From Treponema sp. (GTDB lineage Bacteria > Spirochaetota > Spirochaetia > Treponematales > Breznakiellaceae), in assembly GCA_031280065.1 (NCBI GenBank), contig JAITHH010000140.1:1-14510 (forward strand): a DNA stretch of 14,510 nt. The letters are read 5' to 3'. A model generated the notes under the pieces. It saw only the letters and a program-made list of their open reading frames with translations. It made no database searches and was not told the DNA's origin. The position numbers and the translations under genes were made by a program. Of this stretch, positions 7,370-14,370 are shown piece by piece (positions within the stretch are counted from its first letter, which is position 1; the number at the start of each line of letters is the position of its first letter).

Positions 7370-8257
7370 TCAACAGAGCGCCTCCTTTTCGCAGGCCCCT
7401 TCCGGCGCGGTACGGGGCAGCGGAGCCATGCGGTAAGGAGGGGTCTGACGGATCCAGTCCCGGCGGTAGCCGATGTTGGCCAGCATTCCGTCATCCCGGT
7501 CCCGCCTCCTGGCATAGCGGAAGGGCGCACGGTAGAACCCCCGCTCTTCCCCGTCATCGCTGCCCTCCAGAATCCGTTCACAGAGTGAAACTGCCTCGCC
7601 GATTACCCGAGGGGGCAGGGCTTCGCCGTCGTGGCCGCCCCAGAGGGCGCTGAATTCCCCCTGCCGCTGATTCCAGCGCAGGAGCCCTTCCCGGTAAACC
7701 GGTATGCTTGTAGCGCCGTCCAGGTACAGGAGGGTGTTGGTGTTGCAGGCATCTCCTGAAAAAACGAGCCCCAGCGTCCGGTCCAGAAAGACCACGCTCC
7801 CCAGGCTGTGGCCGGGAACGCCGATCACCTCGATGATCCGGCCCCCCAGATCGAAGATATCGCCGTCGTAGATGGGGTAGGTTTTGAGAGCGCCGGGGGG
7901 CGTAAAGTCCCGCCATTGAACAAAGGAGGCCCCGCGGTTATGCCGCTCGATGTGCTCCTTCCGGTGTTCTACGGACGTATCGCGGTAGAGGTACCGGATA
8001 TCATCGGGGTGTATGGAGCACAGGCCGAAGTCGAAGCAGCCGCCGGCGTGATCCGCATGACCGTGGGTCAGGGCGGGGTGGATGGGCATATCCGTCAATT
8101 CCCGGCAGAAGGCCCGCAGATTCCCCGCGCCGGTCAGGGTGTCGATGAGCAGGGCGTAGACATCTCCCTCCAGGAGGTAGGCGTTCTCACCGCAGGTTCC
8201 CCGGATCAGGGCAGTCCGGGGAGCAATCTGGCGGCTGGAAAAGAATTTCGATTCCAT
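7370..8257 (-). CDS. MBL-fold metallo-hydrolase
   Basis: A 295-residue metallo-beta-lactamase-fold protein, probably cytoplasmic since there is no signal peptide. The full set of metal ligands expected for a glyoxalase II-like two-metal site is visible: HGHADH (65-70), His150 in GVPGHSLGS, Asp169 in FSGDAC and His209 in GGHD. After the last ligand about 85 residues remain, ending in an Arg/Asp-rich region and a tail with several Pro and Cys. It starts two bases after the lplC stop, with AAAGGAG five bases before the ATG, so it is the last gene of the importer operon. Hydrolysis of an ester, thioester or phosphodiester is the family norm; a role in processing or deacylating the imported compound is inference. 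The substrate is unknown. Confidence 0.88.
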   Translation of the reverse strand: MESKFFSSRQIAPRTALIRGTCGENAYLLEGDVYALLIDTLTGAGNLRAFCRELTDMPIHPALTHGHADHAGGCFDFGLCSIHPDDIRYLYRDTSVEHRKEHIERHNRGASFVQWRDFTPPGALKTYPIYDGDIFDLGGRIIEVIGVPGHSLGSVVFLDRTLGLVFSGDACNTNTLLYLDGATSIPVYREGLLRWNQRQGEFSALWGGHDGEALPPRVIGEAVSLCERILEGSDDGEERGFYRAPFRYARRRDRDDGMLANIGYRRDWIRQTPPYRMAPLPRTAPEGACEKEALC

Positions 8258-8259
8258 GG

Positions 8260-9150
8260 CTACTCCTTTACCGCGCCGATGGTGATACCCTTCACAAAGT
8301 ACTTCTGAAAGAAAGGGTAGACCGCCAGTACCGGGACGACCCCCACGACGGCCATAGCCATGCGGACGGTGTTGCCTGGAATCCGGGCGATTTCCTTGGC
8401 CGCCGCCGCGCCCATGCTGGAATTCCGCTGGAGGAAACTGATGTTCTCCAGAATCCGGTTAAGGAGGTTTTGCAGGCTGAAAAGCTGAGGCTGGGTGATG
8501 TAGATAAGGCCGTTGTACCAGTCGTTCCAGTAGGCCACGCCGGTCATCAGGCCCAGGGTAGCCAGGATGGGGAGAGACAGGGGCAGCACGATACGGCAGA
8601 AGGTTCCGAATTCCCCCAGCCCGTCGATCCGGGCGGACTCAATGATCGCCTCCGGGATGTTGGCGGAAAAGAAGGTGCGGACCAGGATGATGTTGAAGCC
8701 GTTCATCAGGAGCCCCGGCACAATGAGCCCTGCCAGGGTGTTCTTGACGCGGAAAATCTGGGTATATACCAGGTAAGTCGGCACGAGCCCTCCGTTGAAC
8801 AGCATGGTAAAGAACACGAAAAACGCGAAAAACTTGCGCAGGGGAAAGTCCCGCCGGGATAGGCTGTAGGCCAGGAGGCATGTAAGAACCATGCCGCAAA
8901 ACGTCCCTATTGCGGTAACCAGCACGGATATTTTGATAGAATTGAAAATATAGTCCGCCTGGTCCAGAAGGTACTTGTACGCGCCCAAGCTCCACCGCTT
9001 CGGAAGGAAGGAATAGCCATAGCGCATGATCGTCTCCTCATCGGTGAAAGAGGAGATAACGAGCAGAGCGAAGGGAAGTACGATGGACAGGGCCACCAGG
9101 CAGAGGAAGAGATGGCACCATAACTGGAGCATCCGGGTTTGTTTATTCAC
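8260..9150 (-). CDS. lplC: Carbohydrate ABC transporter permease, LplC type
   Basis: A 296-residue inner-membrane permease with about six hydrophobic segments (roughly 10-32, 70-95, 106-130, 137-157, 186-206 and 261-281). The EAA loop that docks on the ATPase is at about 167-190 (EAIIESARIDGLGEFGTFCR, then IVLP). Details such as FNGGLVPTYL and YWNDWYNGLIYI are typical of the YtcP/LplC branch, which moves oligosaccharides with an LplA-like binding lipoprotein. The start codon is GTG at 9150, preceded by a strong AAGGAGG with six-base spacing, which decides the start. The gene follows lplB by 11 bases and is followed by the MBL gene two bases after its stop. The substrate is not determinable from sequence. 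Confidence 0.92.
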   Translation of the reverse strand: MNKQTRMLQLWCHLFLCLVALSIVLPFALLVISSFTDEETIMRYGYSFLPKRWSLGAYKYLLDQADYIFNSIKISVLVTAIGTFCGMVLTCLLAYSLSRRDFPLRKFFAFFVFFTMLFNGGLVPTYLVYTQIFRVKNTLAGLIVPGLLMNGFNIILVRTFFSANIPEAIIESARIDGLGEFGTFCRIVLPLSLPILATLGLMTGVAYWNDWYNGLIYITQPQLFSLQNLLNRILENISFLQRNSSMGAAAAKEIARIPGNTVRMAMAVVGVVPVLAVYPFFQKYFVKGITIGAVKE

Positions 9151-9161
9151 CGTGCGCCTCC

Positions 9162-10085
9162 TTAAAATAGGGCGTTTTCCGGGTTGACTCTACGGACAAC
9201 CAGGTTGGTCGTGAATACCAGGATAAAGCCTACCGCCGCCTGGTACAGACCCGCTGCGGCGGTCATGCCGATGTCCCCCAACACGATGAGGCCCCGGTAC
9301 ACATAGGTGTCAATCACGTTGGTTACGCTGAACAGGGGCCCTGAATTCATGGGCACCCGGTAAAAGAGGCCGAAGTCAGAGTAGAATATCCGCCCAATGG
9401 CCAGGAGTACCATCACCGAGATGACCGGCGTGATGTGGGGGATGGTGATGTTAAACACTTCCTGGAGCTTATTCGCGCCGTCAAGCTCCGCAGCCTCGTA
9501 GTAGCTGCGGTCTATGCCCACCACGGCGGAAAGGTAGATCACCGCGTAGAACCCAAAACCCTTCCAGAGGCTCACGATGTTCAGGATGAAGGGCCAGTAT
9601 TTGGTCTCGGCGTACCAGTTGACGCTCCGCCCCCCGAACAGGGGGATCAAGGTTTTATCGATGAAGCCCTGGTCGGTGCTGAGGAATGAAAAGGCGAGGT
9701 AGGAAACGATGATCATCGAGATGAGGTAAGGCAGGAGGATGATCGTCTGGTACAGCCTGGCTGCGGCCTTATGCCGTATCTCATTGAGGATGATGGCCGC
9801 AGTAACCGCGAACACCGTGTGGATCACAATAAAACCCGCGTTGTAGAGGATCGTGTTCCGGGTGATGATAAAGGCGTCCTTGGTGCGGAACAAAAAACGG
9901 AAATTTTCAAAGCCGATGAATTTGCTGCCCCAAATGCCGCTCTGGAAATTATAGTTCTTGAATGCCACCGCAAGCCCTGCCATCGGAAGGTAGTTGTTGA
10001 TGACAAAATACGCGAGGCCCGGCAGAGCCATGAGGAACAGCGGCCAACACCGTTTGATAGACTTTTTGAGCCCTTTTACATTCAT
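9162..10085 (-). CDS. lplB: Carbohydrate ABC transporter permease, LplB type
   Basis: A 307-residue inner-membrane permease, the partner of the LplC-type protein encoded next. The N-terminus LKKSIKRCWPLFLMALPGLAYFVINNYLPM matches the LplB/YteP group, including the conserved Pro in the first membrane segment and a following YxP (split here only to name features). Further hydrophobic segments lie at about 80-100, 112-134, 164-190, 218-235 and 276-296. The EAA-loop motif is at about 196-220 (YYEAAELDGANKLQEVF, then ITIP). The ATG at 10085 has GGGAGG seven bases upstream. It begins 18 bases after the stop of the binding-protein gene and ends 11 bases before lplC, so the three form one operon. Confidence 0.92.
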   Translation of the reverse strand: MNVKGLKKSIKRCWPLFLMALPGLAYFVINNYLPMAGLAVAFKNYNFQSGIWGSKFIGFENFRFLFRTKDAFIITRNTILYNAGFIVIHTVFAVTAAIILNEIRHKAAARLYQTIILLPYLISMIIVSYLAFSFLSTDQGFIDKTLIPLFGGRSVNWYAETKYWPFILNIVSLWKGFGFYAVIYLSAVVGIDRSYYEAAELDGANKLQEVFNITIPHITPVISVMVLLAIGRIFYSDFGLFYRVPMNSGPLFSVTNVIDTYVYRGLIVLGDIGMTAAAGLYQAAVGFILVFTTNLVVRRVNPENALF

Positions 10086-10103
10086 TCTCCGGCCTCCCTT
10101 TCC

Positions 10104-11597
10104 TTAGCGTTTTCTCTGAGCGGCGGCCCAAGCGTCAAGCTGGCGCTGCTTTTCCGCGATGATCTCCCCGATCCCCGCGTCTTCCATCGCCTTGATGAAC
10201 CGGGGCAGCGCGATATCCGGGTCCGCCACGCCGTATTCCAGACTCAGGCGGTATTCGCTCACCACATTGGTTACCGTAGCCACAGCGGTCTTTACCGGAG
10301 ACGAATCGTACTCAAAGCCCATAGCCTTGGAGATCAGGGCGTTTTTGTTGAAGGCGTCAAGCTGTTCGTAGAGGTCCGGCGGGTTCCCTTCCCACACGTA
10401 GGACTTGAGCTGATCCCCGAATATCCAGCCCGCCGCCATGTCCCAGCCGGTATTGTCAAAGGTAACGCCAGCAGGGTAGGTGATCACGTTTCCGGAGCCC
10501 GGAACCTTCACATAGTGCCGGCCCTCGATGCCCCAATCGATAAGGTTGATAAAATCCGCGTCCGTGTAGAGCAGGCTGAGGGCATCGACGGCTTTCTGGG
10601 GATTTTTGCAGGTTACCGGCAGGGTCCACATCAGGCTTGTTACGGTTCTGGTGGTGGCGTAGGGGGAGATGAAGTCCTTCTGCACCAGGTCATAACGCAT
10701 GGTCATGGAGTTTTCTCCCGCGTAACCGGGCTTCAGGTTGGCGCAGGAGGCGAACAGCGTACCTGCGCCGATCATGGCGTTGCCTCCGTCAGGGGTGGTA
10801 ATGGCATCCTGGGGAATATAGCCCTTGAGATACCACTCCCGGATTTTACGGACATACCGGGCGTAGGCCGCGGCAGCGTAGAGATTCTCCACCTTGAGCG
10901 CCCCCTGGCCCCGGTTCATCAGCACCCCCAGATCGTCCCCCAGGGGATCCCGGTCGTGGAAAAGCTGGAACACGATGCCGTGCCAGTTGCCCTGGGGGAA
11001 GATCATGTACATATCCGGCTCCCCGGTCTTTACCGCAGCGAACATGCGATCGAGGTCTTCGATGGTGTTGAGGGAATCCGCATCGATGCGGTACTTCTCC
11101 ACCAGGTCCTTCCGCATCACCAGGCCATAGCTACGGGCCATATCCCGCAGACTGGGCACACCGTAAGTATGGCTGTCCACTGTGGAGGCCCCCATGTAGA
11201 CAGGCCCCACGGTATCGGCCAGGGCCTTACCCGCACCGCCGCTCAGGTACTGCTCCATGGGCAGGAGCTTTCCCTGACCGATAGCGGCGGCGTAATTTTC
11301 TCCCAGCACGGGCATGAGATCCAGCTTTTCCCCGCCGGATATCATCAGATTTACCTGCTGATCCCAGGCGGACCAGTCGATGGGCATGAGGGTAAGCTCC
11401 ACCCCGGCCTTGACCCGGGCGATCTTGTTCAGTTCCTCCTGTACCAGGGCCATGTCGTCCAGCCGCGCTCCGGAGAAGAAGGCCATGGTGAGTTGGGTAT
11501 ACTGCTCCCCTCCTGTATTAGCTGTCCCTGAAGTCCTGGAACATCCGGTAAACAAGGCTAGGCCCAGGCCCAGCGCGCCCAAAAGGATTTTCTTCAT
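10104..11597 (-). CDS. lplA: Extracellular solute-binding lipoprotein, LplA type
   Basis: A 497-residue ABC-importer binding lipoprotein that captures its carbohydrate ligand outside the inner membrane. The signal peptide is MKKILLGALGLGLALFTGC, with the lipidated Cys at 19. The mature part follows the family-1 solute-binding-protein fold of LplA-like proteins: an early AFFSGARLDDMALVQEELNK block, GEKLDLMPVLGENYAA for the hinge region, several Trp and Tyr residues likely to stack on sugar rings, and a C-terminal LPRFIKAMEDAGIGEIIAEK-type segment as in the DUF3502 region. The ATG at 11597 has AAGGAG seven bases upstream and gives a clean signal peptide; an in-frame TTG at 11624 does not. It is the first gene of the importer operon, with its own AT-rich promoter region. 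Confidence 0.93.
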   Translation of the reverse strand: MKKILLGALGLGLALFTGCSRTSGTANTGGEQYTQLTMAFFSGARLDDMALVQEELNKIARVKAGVELTLMPIDWSAWDQQVNLMISGGEKLDLMPVLGENYAAAIGQGKLLPMEQYLSGGAGKALADTVGPVYMGASTVDSHTYGVPSLRDMARSYGLVMRKDLVEKYRIDADSLNTIEDLDRMFAAVKTGEPDMYMIFPQGNWHGIVFQLFHDRDPLGDDLGVLMNRGQGALKVENLYAAAAYARYVRKIREWYLKGYIPQDAITTPDGGNAMIGAGTLFASCANLKPGYAGENSMTMRYDLVQKDFISPYATTRTVTSLMWTLPVTCKNPQKAVDALSLLYTDADFINLIDWGIEGRHYVKVPGSGNVITYPAGVTFDNTGWDMAAGWIFGDQLKSYVWEGNPPDLYEQLDAFNKNALISKAMGFEYDSSPVKTAVATVTNVVSEYRLSLEYGVADPDIALPRFIKAMEDAGIGEIIAEKQRQLDAWAAAQRKR

Positions 11598-11604
11598 GAT
11601 TTCA

Positions 11605-11699
11605 CTCCTTGATTTATAAAGCAATTTAATTATTAAATTTTTCTTTATATTTTATCAATAACTTTTATAAATAAATTTACTAATAATAAATAGATAAAC
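11605..11699. other. AT-rich island upstream of lplA
   Basis: About 95 bases made almost only of A and T, in a window that is otherwise clearly GC-rich. It holds the lplA promoter and no gene. I see no exact direct repeats or long palindromes in it, only overlapping TAATAA- and TTTATA-like words. Confidence 0.6.
11629..11658 (-). promoter_or_regulatory. Promoter of the lplABC-MBL operon
   Basis: The minus strand has TTGATA (11653-11658, five of six -35 bases) and AATAAT (11629-11634, five of six -10 bases) 18 bases apart, giving a leader of about 25 bases before the lplA ATG. It lies in an unusually AT-rich island (about 11605-11699), which could supply an UP-element-like upstream region. 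Other -10-like words occur there, so the exact start is uncertain. Confidence 0.55.
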
Positions 11700-11735
11700 C
11701 GCAGATTTGTACGCCCCTGACTCCCCTTCATACGC

Positions 11736-11769
11736 TGCGGGGGCTCCGCCCCCCGCGTCCATTCGCCTT
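11736..11769. repeat. GC hairpin and shared tag, copy A of a palindromic element
   Basis: GCGGGGGC-TCC-GCCCCCCGC forms a GC stem with a three-base loop, followed closely by CCATTCGCCTT. The same two blocks, in the same order and orientation, occur at 13569-13587 and 13651-13661, about 64 bases apart there instead of a few. In the second copy the pair closing the TCC loop is T-A instead of C-G. I read this as a shortened copy of a dispersed palindromic element; the family is not one I recognise. Confidence 0.45.
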
Positions 11770-11808
11770 AGAGCCTGTTCAAAATTCCAGATTTTGAACA
11801 GGCTCTAA
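11768..11808. repeat. Perfect 18-bp inverted repeat at the GH5 stop codon
   Basis: The arms TTAGAGCCTGTTCAAAAT (11768-11785) and ATTTTGAACAGGCTCTAA (11791-11808) pair perfectly around a five-base loop, TCCAG. The GH5 stop codon TAG (11805-11807) lies inside the outer arm. There is no T tract downstream on the minus strand, so it is not a standard intrinsic terminator, though it could end transcription or shield the mRNA 3' end. TA next to both outer ends also allows a miniature transposable element with a TA target duplication. Confidence 0.85.
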
Positions 11809-13412
11809 CGAAAGCTCAGGGAATTGAGGACAAAACGTCCGCGTTCCGCACGGATGGTAATGGCGCTCTCCTCGGCGGCGTGGAGGCTGAAAACCGCCGT
11901 CCCGTCCTCCGTTACCGCCGCCTTGCCCAGCGGCTTTCCATCCTGCTCCGCCGCCAGCATCCCCGCCTCCCCCGCAGTCAGGGAGAGATTCAGCTTCGCC
12001 CCCGCCGGGACCCGGTAAATCGAGTAAACGGCGAATTCACCGGCGCAAAGCTCCAGGCTGTAGATACCCCAGCGGGCCCAGCCGGTATTCTCCAAGGCAT
12101 CACGCCCCGCTTCCACCCGTATGGCCATGCCGGTTCCCTGCTGGTAGAAAAACGAAGTCTCCTCCCGTACGCCGCTGAAGCTGACGCCCTTCCCCGGCAG
12201 AAGATCGAAATCAGCGCCCCGCAGCGTTACCGGGGGGCGGCGGAACAGGGCCGCGCTCACCTCCGGGTTCTCGCGGCAGTTCTCTAGCAGCATGTTGGAG
12301 AGGTATTCATCAAGCGAAGATTCCGCCGCCTGCTTGGACGGCTTTGGCCCGCCCGCGGTATAGGCCAGCAAAGCGTCCCAGCCTGCGGGCTTCTTCACCG
12401 AATAGGGCGAATTGGCGCACTCCATCTTCTTCCAGGGCCACACGTTGATCCCAATGCCGAGCTTGAAGGCCAGCGTATACATGGCCGCATACCACGGATT
12501 GTTGTTCTCCCCGGTCTCGCCCAGCCACAGGGGAACGCCGAGCTTGTCCCGGAGTTCTATAAAGGGAGTGTAGGCCGCCAGGTCCGGCGCGCAGCCGTAG
12601 CGGTGAAAATGGATAACCATGTTGTCATCGTACTTCTTCCAGAACACCGCCGGGTCCGCTGCCCAGTGATGCCCCTCTATCGAGAGGAGGTGTACCTGGT
12701 CTATCTCCCGGATGGCGGCAGCCGCCTCCTCATAAAACTGGGCCAGCTTGGGCAGCAGGTGATCCACGTTGGGGTAGTCGTACCGGACGGTCCGCAGGGG
12801 CTCGTTAAGGAGGTCGTACCCTCCCACGATCCAGCGCTCCCGGTAACGGCGGGCCAGTTCTTGCCACAGGGCGATGCCCTTATCCCAATAATCCTGGTCC
12901 ATAAAGAGCCGGGGCAGGTTGTCCCGCGAATCGTCGATGTTGTCCCCGGTCTGTCCGCCTGGTGCGCCGTGGAGATCCAAGAAGGCGTAGACCCGGTACT
13001 CCTCGCACCAGGCAAGGCAGTCGTCCAGGAGGGTAAAGCCCTCTTCCCGGAAGCGTATCTCCCCCGGCTCGTCTTCCATAAAGAGCCGCCAGTTGAAGGG
13101 GATGCGCAGCGAGTTATAGCCCAGTTCCGCCATCCGCGCAATGTCATGCCGGGTAATGTAGTTCTTTCGGAACCGCTTCCAGAATTCGGCGGCGCAGGAA
13201 GAGCCGGTCAGGTCCCGCACCGTCTCCTCGATGTTCCGGGGCCGGTCAAAGCCGCGGTTGTCGTAAGCCATCCACATATAGCCTTCGCAGAGGAGCCAGT
13301 TTCCCAGCCCCCAGCCGGAGAGGAGGATTTCTTCCCCGCTGCCGTTGACGATGGCGTGTCCTTGGGCGCGGAGGAATCCGTTTACCCGTGTACGGTCTTG
13401 TTTTTCTAACAT
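11805..13412 (-). CDS. Glycoside hydrolase family 5, beta-glucanase-like, cytoplasmic
   Basis: A 535-residue GH5 retaining glycosidase. The TIM-barrel occupies about 15-385: SLRIPFNW (101-108), DLHGAPGGQTGDN (146-158), the acid/base Glu204 in LLNEPL and the nucleophile Glu299 in LWLGETGEN. The DLHGAPG pattern recalls exo-beta-1,3-glucanase-like GH5 enzymes, so a beta-glucan oligosaccharide is the likely substrate (inference). Residues about 395-535 form a beta-rich domain that looks like a carbohydrate-binding or sandwich module. The ATG at 13412 has AAAGGAG six bases upstream; the frame stays open to 13514, but that extension runs through palindromic DNA and gives no signal peptide. The enzyme should therefore act in the cytoplasm on imported sugars, which fits the importer genes that follow. 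A 207-base gap with a separate promoter separates it from lplA. Confidence 0.9.
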   Translation of the reverse strand: MLEKQDRTRVNGFLRAQGHAIVNGSGEEILLSGWGLGNWLLCEGYMWMAYDNRGFDRPRNIEETVRDLTGSSCAAEFWKRFRKNYITRHDIARMAELGYNSLRIPFNWRLFMEDEPGEIRFREEGFTLLDDCLAWCEEYRVYAFLDLHGAPGGQTGDNIDDSRDNLPRLFMDQDYWDKGIALWQELARRYRERWIVGGYDLLNEPLRTVRYDYPNVDHLLPKLAQFYEEAAAAIREIDQVHLLSIEGHHWAADPAVFWKKYDDNMVIHFHRYGCAPDLAAYTPFIELRDKLGVPLWLGETGENNNPWYAAMYTLAFKLGIGINVWPWKKMECANSPYSVKKPAGWDALLAYTAGGPKPSKQAAESSLDEYLSNMLLENCRENPEVSAALFRRPPVTLRGADFDLLPGKGVSFSGVREETSFFYQQGTGMAIRVEAGRDALENTGWARWGIYSLELCAGEFAVYSIYRVPAGAKLNLSLTAGEAGMLAAEQDGKPLGKAAVTEDGTAVFSLHAAEESAITIRAERGRFVLNSLSFR

Positions 13413-13754
13413 AAAACGCTCCTTTGCCGCGGGGGCGCCACGTAAATGCGCCCGCAGGGCGTTGACGGAGTATTGCGGCCCGGCGTAGCGCTCGCTATAC
13501 CCCCGTACTAACACAGATGCGCGAAGGCTTTAGCCTGAGCGGTGCGCGGCCTATAGTAAAAGCCTCCTGCGGGGGTTCCACCCCCGCTCCCCCGCCGGGG
13601 TCTTGTAATTGGCCGCGAAAGCGGCCTACCTTGAGGCACCCCGGTCCCCCCCATTCGCCTTGCGCGGCTTTGGTAATGGGTGCGCGAGGGGCCATCGAAC
13701 CTTTAGTTCGCGCCCCCCGGTCCCCCGATGGCTTGGCTGTGCGCCCCCGCGTTC
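13413..13754. repeat. GC-rich intergenic stretch of clustered small palindromes, copy B
   Basis: About 340 bases with no convincing gene. It holds a string of short perfect stems: CGCCC-GCA-GGGCG (13449-13461), TAGCG-CT-CGCTA (13486-13497), AGGCT-TT-AGCCT (13525-13536), GCGGGGGT-TCC-ACCCCCGC (13569-13587), GGCCGC-GAAA-GCGGCC (13611-13626, a GNRA tetraloop), CCCATT/AATGGG (13650-13655 and 13675-13680), CGAAC-CTTTA-GTTCG (13696-13710) and GCCATCG/CGATGGC (13691-13697 and 13726-13732). CCCCGGTCCCCC occurs twice, 76 bases apart (13639-13650 and 13715-13726). This looks like a mosaic of palindromic repeat units or a structured RNA region. No clear promoter for GH5 is visible in it. Confidence 0.6.
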
Positions 13755-14252
13755 TTATTCCGTATTCTTGGGCAGCCGGGGCGGCTCCGCCTTCAAATGA
13801 TGCGCGACACATTCAACCAGCAATTCATGATCCAGGACATGATCAAGCCCCGACACCAGCGCCGCGCCGATAAGCCCCGCCCCCTTCACCCGGATAGGGA
13901 AACTGCCCCCGGTCGCCGCGTACTTCCGGGGATTCAGGCCCCGGTCTTCCAGTGAACGGCCCCGCTGCCGCAGCCGGAAAAAAGTCAGCAGACCGCTCTC
14001 ATCGAACTCCGCCAGCGTCCTGAACTTCTTGGCTATCCACGCCTCGTTGTTCAGGGCCGCGCCCTCCGCGGCATACTGAAAAAGCGTAAGCCCGCTGGTA
14101 AGCCGGACGCTCACCGCGACCGGGTGCTCCTTGACCAGAATCTCTTTAACAAAAAGAGCGCCCAGCTTCCAGGCGTCCTGACGGGAAAAACGGGGAAACA
14201 GGAGCGCTTCTTCCTGGGCCTCCACAATCTTGATGTAATCTGAATCGTTCAT
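13755..14252 (-). CDS. UPF0303 / haem-degrading-domain family protein
   Basis: A 165-residue protein of the UPF0303 group (related to yeast YBR137W) with the GlcG/HbpS-like fold called Haem_degrading. The signatures visible are the N-terminal AWKLGALFVKEI (27-38), PVAVSVRL (44-51) followed by a Gln-Tyr strand, NNEAWIAKKFRTL (68-80), and the C-terminal YAATGGSFPIRV (111-122) with GLIGAALVSGL. No signal peptide or membrane segment is seen, so it is likely cytoplasmic. Members often sit in sugar or glycolate loci; the molecular role is unsettled and haem binding is not shown by the sequence. The ATG at 14252 has AAGGAG seven bases upstream. The last dozen residues (AEPPRLPKNTE) extend beyond the family core and are coded in part by the palindrome GGCGGCTCCGCC. 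It is the first minus-strand gene, divergent from the GH3 gene. Confidence 0.85.
   Translation of the reverse strand: MNDSDYIKIVEAQEEALLFPRFSRQDAWKLGALFVKEILVKEHPVAVSVRLTSGLTLFQYAAEGAALNNEAWIAKKFRTLAEFDESGLLTFFRLRQRGRSLEDRGLNPRKYAATGGSFPIRVKGAGLIGAALVSGLDHVLDHELLVECVAHHLKAEPPRLPKNTE
13780..13792. repeat. GGCGG-CT-CCGCC palindrome in the UPF0303 3' end
   Basis: A 5-bp perfect stem with a two-base loop inside the last codons of the UPF0303 gene. The GGCTCCGCC core is also in the hairpin at 11736-11755, which suggests that the palindromic element reaches into this coding end. It is short, so chance in GC-rich DNA is possible. Confidence 0.4.
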
Positions 14253-14370
14253 GCGTAATCTCCTTGCCCATCAATATAGATAAAAACCGCTTCCATTGCT
14301 AGAATAGGACTTCAGTATAGAGGCGTCAGCGGGAGCAGCGTCTCCGCTTGAGCGCCAAAGGAGCAGCAGG
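14253..14370. promoter_or_regulatory. Divergent promoter region between UPF0303 and GH3 genes
   Basis: A 118-base region that should hold promoters for both directions. Toward GH3, TAGATA and TAGAAT lie 17 bases apart (about 14277-14305), four and five of six consensus bases. Toward UPF0303, TATATT-like words lie close to the start. AACCGCTT at 14285-14292 fits AAnCGnTT, the centre of many LacI-family operators, and overlaps both candidate promoters. No regulator gene is in the window. Confidence 0.35.

Noticed and set aside
9771..11531. 586-codon open frame on the plus strand, antisense to lplA and lplB
   Set aside because: The minus-strand genes have clear families, Shine-Dalgarno sites and a signal peptide; the antisense product is His/Gly/Val-rich with no recognisable domain. 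Codon bias in GC-rich DNA explains it.
11768..11808. Standard intrinsic terminator
   Set aside because: The stem is perfect, but neither strand has the expected T tract directly after it, so I report it as an inverted repeat.
13413..13514. N-terminal extension of GH5 to 13514
   Set aside because: The ATG at 13412 has an ideal AAAGGAG; the extension is coded by palindromic DNA and resembles neither a signal peptide nor a GH5 N-terminus.
13413..13754. CRISPR array or tRNA gene
   Set aside because: There are no regularly spaced identical repeats with unique spacers, and no cloverleaf with T-arm and anticodon-arm signatures.
13495..13812. 105-codon minus-strand frame across the palindromic stretch and UPF0303 3' end
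   Set aside because: It overlaps a real gene in another frame, has Arg/Gly/Pro-rich low-complexity content and reads through palindromes; no ribosome site supports it.
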